The position numbers and the translations under genes were made by a program. Shown here in pieces: positions 51,430-59,566 of a stretch of DNA of 64,000 nt (position 1 is its first letter; each line of letters opens with the position of its first letter). Below the pieces are notes generated by a model. It was not told the origin of the DNA and did not search any database. It saw only the letters and a program-made list of their open reading frames with translations. The stretch comes from SIG77 sp045589595 (lineage in GTDB: Bacteria > Verrucomicrobiota > Lentisphaeria > Victivallales > UBA1829). The stretch spans positions 62,001 through 126,000 of the forward strand of contig JAZNPK010000039.1 in NCBI GenBank assembly GCA_045589595.1, in the 5' to 3' direction.

Positions 51430-53148
51430 ATGTCCAACTTCTTCAAAGACAATCAGGATCTCCAGTTCACGCTGAAGAATCTCGAACTTCAGGAAATCAT
51501 GGACCTGAAGGAAAATTCCTATACGGAAAATGCCAAGTACGATGACGCTCCCGAAAATTACGAAGATGCCCTCGACAGCTTTGAGCGCGTTCTCTCCGTG
51601 ATCGGTGATATTGCCGGTGAACGGATCGCCCCCCGCGCCCGTCAGGTTGACGAGGAAGGTCCCCACTTTGAAAACGGTGTGGTGACCTATCATCCGCTGA
51701 CTGTTCAGAACCTGAATGATCTGAAATCTGCCGGTGTGATGGGCGTGATGCTGCCCCGTCAGTACGGCGGTCTGAACTTCCCCAACACTGTTTACACCAT
51801 GATGACGGAAATGGTGTCCCGCGCCGATGCCAGTCTGCAGAACCTGTTCGGTCTTCAGGACATTGCTGAAACGATCAGTGAATTCGGTTCCGAAGAACAG
51901 AAACAGAAATATCTGCCTCCCTTTGCCACCGGTGAAGCTGACGGCTCCATGGACCTGACCGAACCCGATTCCGGTTCCGACCTGCAGTCCGTCCGCCTGA
52001 AAGCCACGCAGGATGCGGATGGCAAATGGTATCTCGACGGTATGAAACGCTTTATCACCAACGGCTGCTCCCAGACACATCTGGTTCTTGCCCGTTCGGA
52101 AGAAGGCACCACAGACGGCCGTGGTCTTTCCATGTTCATCTGCTCCAAGTGCCCGGAACTGGTGGTGCGCCGTATCGAACACAAAATGGGTATCCACGGT
52201 GTTGCCACTGCTGAACTGCAGTACAATCATGTGCCGGCAGAACTCTGCGGCAAACGCAAAATGGGTCTGATCCGTTATGTGATGAGCCTGATGAACGGTG
52301 CCCGTGTGGCGATTTCCGCCCAGGCGCTGGGGATCGCGGAAGCGGCTTACCGTGCGGCACGCCAGTATGCGTCCGAGCGTGAACAGTTCAAACAGAGCAT
52401 CGACCGTTTCCCGGCGGTGTATGATATGCTGGCGAAGATGAAAGCGAAACTGGTCGCCTCCCGTGCATTGCTGTACGAAACAACGAAAAATGTTGATCTG
52501 CGCACCTGCTACATCCCTCTTTCTGAAGATCCGGAAAAAGCCAATGCGGAAAACAAGGCAGCCGCCAAATATTACACGGAAGTTGCCGCCACGCTGACGC
52601 CCATGAGCAAAGCCCTTTCCACGGAATCGGCGAACCAGATCGCTTATGATTGCATCCAGATCCACGGCGGTACCGGTTATATGCACGACTTCGATGCGGA
52701 ACGGTACTATCGCGATGTGCGTATCACCAATATCTACGAAGGTACGACCCAGCTTCAGATGGTCGCTGCCATCGGCGGTGTGATGAAGCGTTCTCTGGAC
52801 AAGATCATCAACGGTCTGTTTGAGGCGATCCCCGATACAGATTTCACGGTGCCCCTCAAAGGAATTCTGAAACAGATGCACGCAAAACAGCTGAACGCTG
52901 TCAATTTCGTTGCGGAAAAGAAGAATCCGGAATATCACAATCTCCGTGCCAGAAATCTGGTGGAAAACGAAACATTCCTGTTTGTCGGTCTGCTCCTGCT
53001 CCGCGATGCCTGCAAAGACAGTGCCCGCGCCGCCGTGACGGAACGCTACATCCTGGATGGAGAAAAAGATTTCGAACGCAATTATCAGATCGTTCTCAGC
53101 GATGACCAGTCTGTGATCGAACGCCATCGCGACGTGATCGACTACTGA
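51430..53148 (+). CDS. Acyl-CoA dehydrogenase with C-terminal extension
   Basis: A 572-residue FAD enzyme oxidising an acyl-CoA and giving electrons to the ETF encoded next to it. Order: N-terminal helices, GVMGVMLPRQYGGLNFPNT, DLTEPDSGSDLQSVRLKATQ, WYLDGMKRFITNG, a C-terminal catalytic domain with IQIHGGTGYMHDFDAERYYR and the base E437 in NIYEGTTQLQ, then ~130 further helical residues absent from 380-residue enzymes such as Bcd. This long architecture is that of the DmdC/FadE5-like group; the acyl substrate is not evident. GAGGTGAG precedes the ATG. Confidence 0.92.
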   Translation: MSNFFKDNQDLQFTLKNLELQEIMDLKENSYTENAKYDDAPENYEDALDSFERVLSVIGDIAGERIAPRARQVDEEGPHFENGVVTYHPLTVQNLNDLKSAGVMGVMLPRQYGGLNFPNTVYTMMTEMVSRADASLQNLFGLQDIAETISEFGSEEQKQKYLPPFATGEADGSMDLTEPDSGSDLQSVRLKATQDADGKWYLDGMKRFITNGCSQTHLVLARSEEGTTDGRGLSMFICSKCPELVVRRIEHKMGIHGVATAELQYNHVPAELCGKRKMGLIRYVMSLMNGARVAISAQALGIAEAAYRAARQYASEREQFKQSIDRFPAVYDMLAKMKAKLVASRALLYETTKNVDLRTCYIPLSEDPEKANAENKAAAKYYTEVAATLTPMSKALSTESANQIAYDCIQIHGGTGYMHDFDAERYYRDVRITNIYEGTTQLQMVAAIGGVMKRSLDKIINGLFEAIPDTDFTVPLKGILKQMHAKQLNAVNFVAEKKNPEYHNLRARNLVENETFLFVGLLLLRDACKDSARAAVTERYILDGEKDFERNYQIVLSDDQSVIERHRDVIDY

Positions 53149-53177
53149 TAAAAAAGGAATAAAGGAGAAAACAGGAA

Positions 53178-53456
53178 ATGAACAACGAATATCTCGCCCG
53201 CGCGAAAGAGCGCATTCCCGATGCAAAGACTCTGATCATTCTGGCATCCAAACGTGCCTATGATCTTGCTCATCGCAAAAAACATCCCATGGTCCGCACC
53301 AAGGACGATAACTATCTGGATATCGCCCTGCTGGAAATCGCAGAAGGTCTGCTGGATGTGACTTTTGCCGACAAAGTGGAAGACGACTTCCTCAAGCAGG
53401 CGGAAGCACTCAAAATGGCAGCCGAAGCCGAAAAACCCGCACCCCGGGAGCAGTAA
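53178..53456 (+). CDS. rpoZ: RNA polymerase omega subunit-like protein
   Basis: A 92-residue protein. The segment ILASKRAYDLAHRKKHPMVR followed by NYLDIALLEIAEGLLDV matches the omega subunit core (helix, basic loop, helix with EIAEG). The usual MARVT-like start is replaced by NNEYLARAKERIPDAKTLII. Omega helps assemble RNA polymerase beta prime and can mediate ppGpp sensing. AAGGAG is ten bases before ATG 53178. It is between the acyl-CoA dehydrogenase and purE genes rather than with gmk or spoT; the gap to purE is three bases. Confidence 0.75.
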   Translation: MNNEYLARAKERIPDAKTLIILASKRAYDLAHRKKHPMVRTKDDNYLDIALLEIAEGLLDVTFADKVEDDFLKQAEALKMAAEAEKPAPREQ

Positions 53457-53459
53457 CAG

Positions 53460-53960
53460 ATGGGCAGCACTGTTACGATCATTATGGGCAGCAAGAGCGA
53501 TCTCCCTTCTCTGAAAGGGGCGTTCGATACCCTGAAGGATTTCGGCGTAAGTTGTCAGGGGCGGATCCTCTCCGCCCACCGTACGCCCGATGAAGCCGCC
53601 GCACTTGCAAAATCTGCAGAAGAAAACGGGACAAAGGTCCTGATTTGTGCAGCGGGTATGGCGGCTCATCTTGCCGGAGTCATTGCCGGACACACCATTC
53701 TGCCGGTGATCGGCATCCCCATGGCATCTGCTCCGTTCAACGGACTGGATTCCCTGCTGGCGATGGTCCAGATGCCGCCGGGGATCCCGGTGGCGACGGT
53801 CACTGCCGGTAATGCCGGAGGAAAAAATGCAGCGCTGCTGGCGATTGAGATGCTGGCATTGAACGATGCGGCTCTGGCGCAGAAACTCCGGGATTTCCGG
53901 AAAGCGCAAGCTGAAAAAGTTCTGGCTGATGACAAAGCACTGCAGGAAGGTCTTCTCTGA
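53460..53960 (+). CDS. purE: N5-carboxyaminoimidazole ribonucleotide mutase
   Basis: A 166-residue class I PurE, converting N5-CAIR to CAIR in purine synthesis. Seen: TIIMGSKSDLPSLKGAFDTL, ILSAHRTPDEA (His), CAAGMAAHLAGVIAGHTILP, IGIPMASAPFNGLDSLLAMV and PPGIPVATVTAGNAGGKNAA. AGGMAAHL rather than the usual AGGAAHLPG is a small variant. It follows rpoZ by three bases and ends before a terminator; purK is not adjacent. Confidence 0.95.
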   Translation: MGSTVTIIMGSKSDLPSLKGAFDTLKDFGVSCQGRILSAHRTPDEAAALAKSAEENGTKVLICAAGMAAHLAGVIAGHTILPVIGIPMASAPFNGLDSLLAMVQMPPGIPVATVTAGNAGGKNAALLAIEMLALNDAALAQKLRDFRKAQAEKVLADDKALQEGLL

Positions 53961-53990
53961 TCTGCCCGCTCTGCAGTGAAATGATCTCAC

Positions 53991-54023
53991 AAAAGCGGTC
54001 CGTTATTGCGGATCGCTTTTTTT
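53991..54023 (+). terminator. Terminator after purE
   Basis: A 12-bp stem with one G-T pair (53991-54002 with 54009-54020), six-base loop, then T. Bases 54024-54170 hold another 7-bp hairpin (54129-54148) and no gene. Confidence 0.88.
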
Positions 54024-54170
54024 ATGCCGTATGAGGCGGATCCCTTCTCCGGCGCGGACAGTCCTGACCGGGCTGTATCCGAACCGCAGATCAAAAACAA
54101 GCCGTGCCTGCCACGACATTTTCGGACGGTAAACCGGGCGCGGTTTACGGGTGATCGATATTCCGGACAT

Positions 54171-54206
54171 AAAAAAACGCTGCTCCTTTTTTATGAGGGG
54201 CAGCGT
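54171..54206 (-). terminator. Terminator of the SDR-dehydratase unit (minus strand)
   Basis: A 10-bp stem with one G-T pair (54177-54186 with 54197-54206), a ten-base loop, and the A run at 54171-54177 as U tail on the minus strand. Confidence 0.88.
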
Positions 54207-54225
54207 CAAAGAAACAGCGTGGATT

Positions 54226-55398
54226 TTACTTGATCAGGTCGTAATACCGGACGGCATCCACGGGGCGGATATTGGTCAGGTCGCCCCGGTAATGACGCAA
54301 TTCTGTGCGGATATAGGGGTGCTTGAGCAGTTCCGTTTCGTTCAGTTCGATCCCGAGTCCGGGTCTGTCCGGAATCAGCATGAAACCGTGATCGATGGTC
54401 AGTTTTTCGTCGCAGATCTCTGCACGGTACGGAACATCGGTCATCATCATTTCCAGTTTTACAAAATTGGGAACGCATGCCGCAAGTTGAAGGGATGCCG
54501 CATGTGCCACCGGGCCGGACGGATTGTGAGGGCAGAACCCGATATGACGGCTTTCCGCAATGGCGCCGAGGAACCGCAGTTCCATGATCCCGCCCGCGTG
54601 TGAAACATCAGGCTGAATGTAATCTGCGCAATTCAAATCGAAGAACTGACGGTATTCGTACCGGTTGTAGAGACGCTCACCGGCGGCAATGGGGATCCGG
54701 CTCTGGCGTTTGACTTCGCGGAGACCTTCCTTGTCGTCGGGCGGGATCGGTTCTTCAAACCAGAAAATATCAAATTCTTCCAGACGGTGTGCGATCTTGA
54801 CTGCCGTGGGAATATCAAATCTGCCGTGACCTTCAATGAGCAGTTCCACATCGCTTCCTGCGGCGGCTGCGACCTGACGCACACATTCCATTGCGGTATC
54901 CAGATCTTTTTTGCTCATCTGCAGCCACGCTTTGCCGAAGGGATCCCATTTGCAGGCGCCGAACCCGTTGTCGCGGACTTCCACAACTTTTTCCGCAAAT
55001 TCCTCCGGTGTCTTTGCAGGGGAGAACCAGCCGTTCACATAGACCGGGATCGCATCACGGACTTTGCCGCCCAGCAACTGCCAGACGGGAACATTCAAGG
55101 CTTTGCCCTTGATGTCCCAGAGTGCCATTTCCACACCCGCCAATGCGCTCATAAGGACCGGACCGCCGCGCCAGTAGGCATCCCGGTAGCAATCGTGCCG
55201 GAACGCTTCAATGTTCATGGGATCCTTCCCGATCAGATAAGAATCAAGATCGTGGATCGCGGCGACAACGGTGGGTTCTTTATATTCCAGCGTGGCTTCG
55301 CCCCAACCGTGGAGTCCTGCATCCGTTTCCACTTTCACAAATACAAAATTGGTGCGGAACGCATTGCAGACAAAAGTCCTGACTGCTGTGATCTTCAT
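54226..55398 (-). CDS. Enolase-superfamily sugar-acid dehydratase (galactonate dehydratase-like)
   Basis: A 390-residue cytoplasmic enzyme of the mandelate racemase/muconate-lactonising group. Seen: MSALAGVEMALWDIKGKALN, VYVNGWFSP with a conserved Trp and Ser, the Mg ligands from LLIEGHGRFD, FWFEEPIPPDD and IAAGERLYNRYEYRQ, PDVSHAGGIMEL, and CPHNPSGPVAHAAS with the catalytic His. The size and motifs fit the D-galactonate dehydratase (DgoD)-like clade, which dehydrates sugar acids to 2-keto-3-deoxy acids. The exact acid is not known. Follows the SDR gene by 15 bases in one unit, so the SDR may oxidise the sugar first. Confidence 0.87.
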   Translation of the reverse strand: MKITAVRTFVCNAFRTNFVFVKVETDAGLHGWGEATLEYKEPTVVAAIHDLDSYLIGKDPMNIEAFRHDCYRDAYWRGGPVLMSALAGVEMALWDIKGKALNVPVWQLLGGKVRDAIPVYVNGWFSPAKTPEEFAEKVVEVRDNGFGACKWDPFGKAWLQMSKKDLDTAMECVRQVAAAAGSDVELLIEGHGRFDIPTAVKIAHRLEEFDIFWFEEPIPPDDKEGLREVKRQSRIPIAAGERLYNRYEYRQFFDLNCADYIQPDVSHAGGIMELRFLGAIAESRHIGFCPHNPSGPVAHAASLQLAACVPNFVKLEMMMTDVPYRAEICDEKLTIDHGFMLIPDRPGLGIELNETELLKHPYIRTELRHYRGDLTNIRPVDAVRYYDLIK

Positions 55399-55413
55399 AG
55401 CGCTGCTCCTCTG

Positions 55414-56160
55414 TTATGCTTCGTAGTACATGCCGCCGCTGACATTGATCATGGCGCCGTTCACATAGCCGTTCCGGATCAGGAAAAGTACAGCATCGGC
55501 AACTTCTTCACTGGTCCCTGCGCGTTTCGCCGGGATCGCCGCCATTTCCATGGCTTTCTTTTCCGGCGACAGGCGTTTGTCGATATTTTCCGTTACGATC
55601 ATGCCGGGACAGACACAGTTTGCCGTAACATTGTACGGCGCACCGCTGTCGGCAAGGGATCTGGCAAGTACATGCATCCCCGCTTTGGATGCGCCGTAAG
55701 CGATCGTATGCAGTTCCGCCGGACGGTATGCCCGGACTGAACTGATGTTGATGATCCTGCCGTAACCGCGTTCACAGGCGCGGTGGAAAAATTCCATGGA
55801 ACAGAGATAAGCACCCTTGAGATTCACATCAAGGACTTTGCTGAACCAGTCCCCGTCAGTAACGGAGTCGTTCCGCAGCCAGGGATCCAGCCGGGCATTG
55901 TTGACCAGAATATCCACGGTGCCGAGTTCTGCAAACATGGCTTTGACCGCATTTTCATCGGTGACATCGCAGGGGCAGGCGAAGGCTTTGCCGCCGGCGG
56001 CTCTGATCTCTGCCGCGACCTTTTCCGCGTTTTCACGGTGATGCGCACAATTCACAGCCACTTCACAACCGGCTTTGCCGAGTTCCAGACAGATAACTCT
56101 GCCGATCCCCTGCGAACCGCCGGTCACCAATGCTCTTTTCCCTGCCAGAAATTTTTCCAT
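55414..56160 (-). CDS. Short-chain dehydrogenase, FabG-like, with sugar-acid dehydratase
   Basis: A 248-residue classical SDR: TGGSQGIGRVICLELG, LVNNARLDPWLRND, INISSVRAY (Ser), IAYGASKAGMHV (Tyr and Lys) and CVCPGMIVTENI, then GYVNGAMINVSGGMYYEA, the family end. The Asn of the tetrad is replaced by the sequence VNLKG as usual. It probably oxidises a sugar or sugar alcohol. Start ATG 56160 is chosen because GGAG is nine bases upstream; two earlier ATGs (56175, 56169) lack a good site. Paired with the dehydratase. Confidence 0.87.
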   Translation of the reverse strand: MEKFLAGKRALVTGGSQGIGRVICLELGKAGCEVAVNCAHHRENAEKVAAEIRAAGGKAFACPCDVTDENAVKAMFAELGTVDILVNNARLDPWLRNDSVTDGDWFSKVLDVNLKGAYLCSMEFFHRACERGYGRIINISSVRAYRPAELHTIAYGASKAGMHVLARSLADSGAPYNVTANCVCPGMIVTENIDKRLSPEKKAMEMAAIPAKRAGTSEEVADAVLFLIRNGYVNGAMINVSGGMYYEA

Positions 56161-56184
56161 TTTCAACATCTCCATCCGATCGTT

Positions 56185-56217
56185 AAAAAAAAGCGGTATC
56201 CGTTATGAATACCGCTT
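56185..56217 (-). terminator. Terminator of pnp (minus strand)
   Basis: A 9-bp perfect stem (56191-56199 with 56209-56217) and the A run at 56185-56192 as U tail on the minus strand. Confidence 0.88.
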
Positions 56218-56244
56218 CTGGTTTTTCCGTTGTGCTGCAGAGAA

Positions 56245-58356
56245 TTACTTTTCTTCTTCGTTCAGAGCAGCTTTGCGGCTGAGGCGGATCTTGCCGCTTG
56301 CACGGTCAATATCAACCACTTTCACCGTCAGGTAATCGCCTTCTTTGCAAATGTCGGACACCTGATTGACGCGGTAGTTTGCCATTTCGGAAATGTGGAG
56401 CAGACCGTCCTGTCCGGGAAGGATCTCCACGAATGCACCGAAATCACGGACCGTCTTGACAATGCCGCGGTAGATCTTGCCGATCTCTGCCTCCGCCGTG
56501 TAGAACTGGACTTTTCGTTTGACTTCTTCCAGAACATCTCTGTTCTGTGCCAGAATGCTGACAGAGCCGTCATCGGCAATATCGACCTGGGCACCGGTGG
56601 ATTCAGTGATTTCCTTGATGTTCTTGCCGCCGGTACCGATCAGCGCACCGATCTTGTCCGGATTGATCTTCACAACTTCCATCTGGGGAGCGCGGGGGCT
56701 GAGTTCCGGACGGGGAGCCGGGATGCAGTCACGGATCACACCGTGGATCTTTGTACGGGCTTCCTTGTTCTGGACCATAGCGCGAGCCAGAGTGTCAATG
56801 GGAATGCCGGGGAGCTTCAGGTCGAGCTGGAAACCGGTGATGCCGTCCATCGTACCACACACCTTGAAGTCCATATCGCCGTAGTGGTCTTCCGCACCGA
56901 TGATGTCCGTCAGGATCAGTTCTTTGCCGCTTTCATCCGTGACAAGACCGCAGGAGATACCCACCACCGGACTCTTGATCGGCACACCGGCATCCATCAG
57001 AGCCAGAGTTGCACCGCAAACAGATGCCATGGAGGTGGACCCGTTGGAGGACATGATCTCGGAGACGCAGCGGATCGTGTACGGGAAGTCCGCAGGGATC
57101 ACCTGTTTCACAGAGCGTTCCGCCAGATTGCCGTGACCGATTTCGCGTCTGCCGGGACCTGCGATTCTGCCGACTTCACCCACGCTGTAGTTGGGGAAGT
57201 TGTAATGCAGATAGAATTTCTTGACAGATGTGCCGCCGGTGATCAGATCCGTTTCCTGGGCATCCTGAGGTCCGCCCAGTGTCGCGATCACAAGCGCCTG
57301 CGTTTCGCCGCGGCGGAAAAGACCGCTGCCATGGACGACCGGCAGAACATTCACATCCGCCGTCAGGGGGCGGAGCTGGGTCACATCACGACCATCGGGA
57401 CGATAACCTTTTTCCAGAATGGCGGTACGGATGACTTTCTGAACGAGTTTGTCAAAACCCATCTTCAGGAAGAAACCGAAATCTTCTTCGCCGTATTTTT
57501 CTTCAAATTCAGCCTTGAGTGTTTCGGCAGCCGCGTCCTGGATCTCATCCAGTGCTTTCATACGGGCTTCTTTGCCGGGAATGAGACAGGCAGTTTCCAG
57601 TTTTTCGATCACTGCCGCTTTCAGCGCTTCGTTCATATCTTCGGGAACGAGATGGAGTTCCGGCGTCTTTTTCGGTCTGCCGGCTTTTTCCATGAGTTCC
57701 ACCTGAGCGGCACACTGCTGTTTGACGATCTCATTGGCAAAACGCATGGCGCCTTCCAGTTCCGCTTCCGTACATTCTTTGGCTTCGCCTTCGATCATGA
57801 TGACTTTGTCAGGCAGACCGGCATAGACCAGTTCCATCTTGCTCTGTTCCATTTCAGCAATGGTGGGATTGGCGATGTATTCGCCGTTGATCATTGCCAC
57901 ACGCACCGCACCGATGGGACCCTGGAAGGGCAGGTCGGAGAGACACAGCGCGCAGGAAGCACCCAGCATGGACAGCACATCGCCGTCGTTGATGCCGTCC
58001 GCCGCCAGCAGCAGACCGCAGACCTGAACTTCATCAAAGAAACCTTCGGGGAAGAGGGGGCGGATGGGGCGGTCCGCCATACGGCAGATCAGGATCTCTT
58101 TGTCAGAGGGACGCCCTTCACGTTTGATGTAGCCGCCGGGAAAACGACCGGCAGCAGAGAATTTTTCACGGTAATCGACCTGCAGGGGGAAGAAATCCTG
58201 TCCTTTTTTCGCAGCGCCGGAGCAGGCTGCAGAGAAAACGACAGTGTCGCCCAGACGGACAGTACACTGACCATTCGCCAGACCGCCCAGTTTTCCGGTA
58301 GCAAGAGTGAGATCTTTCCCCGGACCGATGTTGATGGTAACGCTTGTTTCCGGCAT
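56245..58356 (-). CDS. pnp: Polyribonucleotide nucleotidyltransferase (PNPase)
   Basis: A 703-residue phosphorolytic 3'-5' exoribonuclease and RNA polymerase. Two RNase PH cores are separated by a helical domain; FFPLQVDYREKFSAAGRFPG, RPSDKEILICRMADRPIRPL in the first, and GETQALVIATLGG, AGPGRREIGHGNLAERSVKQ, DIIGAEDHYGDMDFKVCGT (catalytic Asp) in the second. KH (KIGALIGTGGKNIKEI) and S1 (GIVKTVRDFGAFVEILPGQD) domains follow. ATG 58356 is preferred over 58362 because GGAGG then lies seven bases away. It follows rpsO, the classic rpsO-pnp order, after a 440-base gap. Confidence 0.97.
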   Translation of the reverse strand: MPETSVTINIGPGKDLTLATGKLGGLANGQCTVRLGDTVVFSAACSGAAKKGQDFFPLQVDYREKFSAAGRFPGGYIKREGRPSDKEILICRMADRPIRPLFPEGFFDEVQVCGLLLAADGINDGDVLSMLGASCALCLSDLPFQGPIGAVRVAMINGEYIANPTIAEMEQSKMELVYAGLPDKVIMIEGEAKECTEAELEGAMRFANEIVKQQCAAQVELMEKAGRPKKTPELHLVPEDMNEALKAAVIEKLETACLIPGKEARMKALDEIQDAAAETLKAEFEEKYGEEDFGFFLKMGFDKLVQKVIRTAILEKGYRPDGRDVTQLRPLTADVNVLPVVHGSGLFRRGETQALVIATLGGPQDAQETDLITGGTSVKKFYLHYNFPNYSVGEVGRIAGPGRREIGHGNLAERSVKQVIPADFPYTIRCVSEIMSSNGSTSMASVCGATLALMDAGVPIKSPVVGISCGLVTDESGKELILTDIIGAEDHYGDMDFKVCGTMDGITGFQLDLKLPGIPIDTLARAMVQNKEARTKIHGVIRDCIPAPRPELSPRAPQMEVVKINPDKIGALIGTGGKNIKEITESTGAQVDIADDGSVSILAQNRDVLEEVKRKVQFYTAEAEIGKIYRGIVKTVRDFGAFVEILPGQDGLLHISEMANYRVNQVSDICKEGDYLTVKVVDIDRASGKIRLSRKAALNEEEK

Positions 58357-58796
58357 AATCATGCCTCCTTCATTTTTCTTCGGCTGCTGTCGGCAGCCTT
58401 GATGTATGTTTGTGCCGGACGCGGTCCATGGTGTATGAAAATTTGCGGCGTTCCCTGCTTCACAGCAGCGGAATCGCGGTATCAGCCTCCGGGCATCGGA
58501 CCGGTCGGATTCAGCAGGAGACCGGGGGCTGATAACGACGAATTCCACCTCGAAAACGGGAAATGCCGTTTATGATTTCATCGCCGGACCGTCCGGCGTG
58601 TTCTGCGCCCGCGCGTGAGCGGACGCCGTAAAATCATTGTTTGTTGAATGAGCTTTCTGTATAAAACACAGAACAGGCGGTCACCAGACCCTGACCGGCA
58701 TAAACTGTTTTTTATGCCTGTCCGTTCTTCCGGTGACAGCCTGCAGTTGCCCGTCAGAGCGGGCGGTGCTGTCTTCACTGATCAGGAAGTTCAGCT
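58357..58796 (-). other. 440-base spacer between rpsO and pnp, structured
   Basis: No gene seen. On the minus strand it carries a strong nested hairpin: inner stem of eight perfect pairs (58697-58704 with 58711-58718) enclosed by pairing around 58677-58687 and 58729-58739, but no U tail, and a GC-rich hairpin near 58585-58625. In E. coli the corresponding leader of pnp is folded and cut by RNase III for autoregulation; a similar role is inferred here. Confidence 0.5.
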
Positions 58797-59066
58797 TCAC
58801 TTCTGACCGCGGATACCCAGCTCGGCTGAGATTTCCACGTACTTGGCGTGATTTTCTCTTGCAAGATACTTGAGCAGTTTCTTGCGGTTGTTGACCATCA
58901 TCATCAGACCGCGTCTGGAGCTGTGGTCCTTTTTGTTGGAACGCATGTGTTCCGTGAGTTCGATGATCTTTTCCGTCAGAACGGCGATCTGCACTTCAGG
59001 AGAACCGACATCGCCTTCCTTGCGTGCAAACTTCTGCATGATTTCTGTTTTTTTCGCTTTTTCCAT
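58797..59066 (-). CDS. rpsO: 30S ribosomal protein S15
   Basis: An 89-residue ribosomal protein binding the central domain of 16S rRNA. Seen: KFARKEGDVGSPEVQIAVLT, LTEHMRSNKKDHSSRRGLMM and NNRKKLLKYLARENHAKYVE, the S15 signature. Length fits E. coli S15. Promoter lies at 59117-59144. Followed on the minus strand by pnp. Confidence 0.98.
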   Translation of the reverse strand: MEKAKKTEIMQKFARKEGDVGSPEVQIAVLTEKIIELTEHMRSNKKDHSSRRGLMMMVNNRKKLLKYLARENHAKYVEISAELGIRGQK

Positions 59067-59116
59067 TGTACCTTATGTCCTTGATGGCTTTGGATTTTTC
59101 CGTATTTTGAAGTATT

Positions 59117-59144
59117 AATATACCTTCACTTTTCCCTTTTGCAA
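59117..59144 (-). promoter_or_regulatory. Promoter of rpsO-pnp
   Basis: On the minus strand TTGCAA (59139-59144), 16 bases, TATATT (59117-59122), 50 bases before the rpsO start. Confidence 0.65.
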
Positions 59145-59173
59145 GTTTTTTTTTGCATTTACCTGCTTTTTTC

Positions 59174-59554
59174 TCAAAATATCCCCCGCCGGAACATAAA
59201 ATAGACCGCACCGCAGAGGCAGAGACCCGCCCAGACAAAATCCCATGAGAATTTTTCCTTCATATAGATCAGGGCGAAGGGAACGAACACGGTGAGCGTG
59301 ATGACTTCCTGCATGATCTTCAACTGTGCCAGCGTGAACTGGGTGGCGCCCAGACGGTTGGCGGGGATCATCAGCGTGTATTCAAAAAATGCGATCCCCC
59401 AACTGCTCAGAAGCGCAATGATGTAGGGCTTGTCACTCATGCTTTTCAGGTGTCCGTACCACGCAAACAGCATGAACAGATTGGAGCAGGCGAGCAGAAC
59501 CGTCACGCGGACGGCGACCGGGATGGAGTTGATGAACTGCAGAAATGTTGTCAT
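59174..59554 (-). CDS. DMT/DUF486-family small membrane protein
   Basis: A 126-residue protein with four hydrophobic helices: ~15-35, 45-63 (IIALLSSWGIAFFEYTLMIP), 80-100 and 105-122. The phrase FMLFAWYGHLKSM with FFEYTLMIPANRLG matches the DUF486 family, a half-size relative of drug/metabolite transporters, function unknown. It starts 12 bases after the TPR gene's stop and is likely on the same transcript. Confidence 0.88.
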   Translation of the reverse strand: MTTFLQFINSIPVAVRVTVLLACSNLFMLFAWYGHLKSMSDKPYIIALLSSWGIAFFEYTLMIPANRLGATQFTLAQLKIMQEVITLTVFVPFALIYMKEKFSWDFVWAGLCLCGAVYFMFRRGIF

Positions 59555-59566
59555 AGGGGGATGTCT

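Noticed and set aside
51340..53226. A 628-codon minus-strand frame
   Set aside because: Fully opposite the acyl-CoA dehydrogenase gene, low complexity in His/Arg, no promoter or start signal.
56230..58575. A 781-codon plus-strand frame
   Set aside because: Opposite pnp, which has full catalytic, KH and S1 motifs; the plus frame matches no family.
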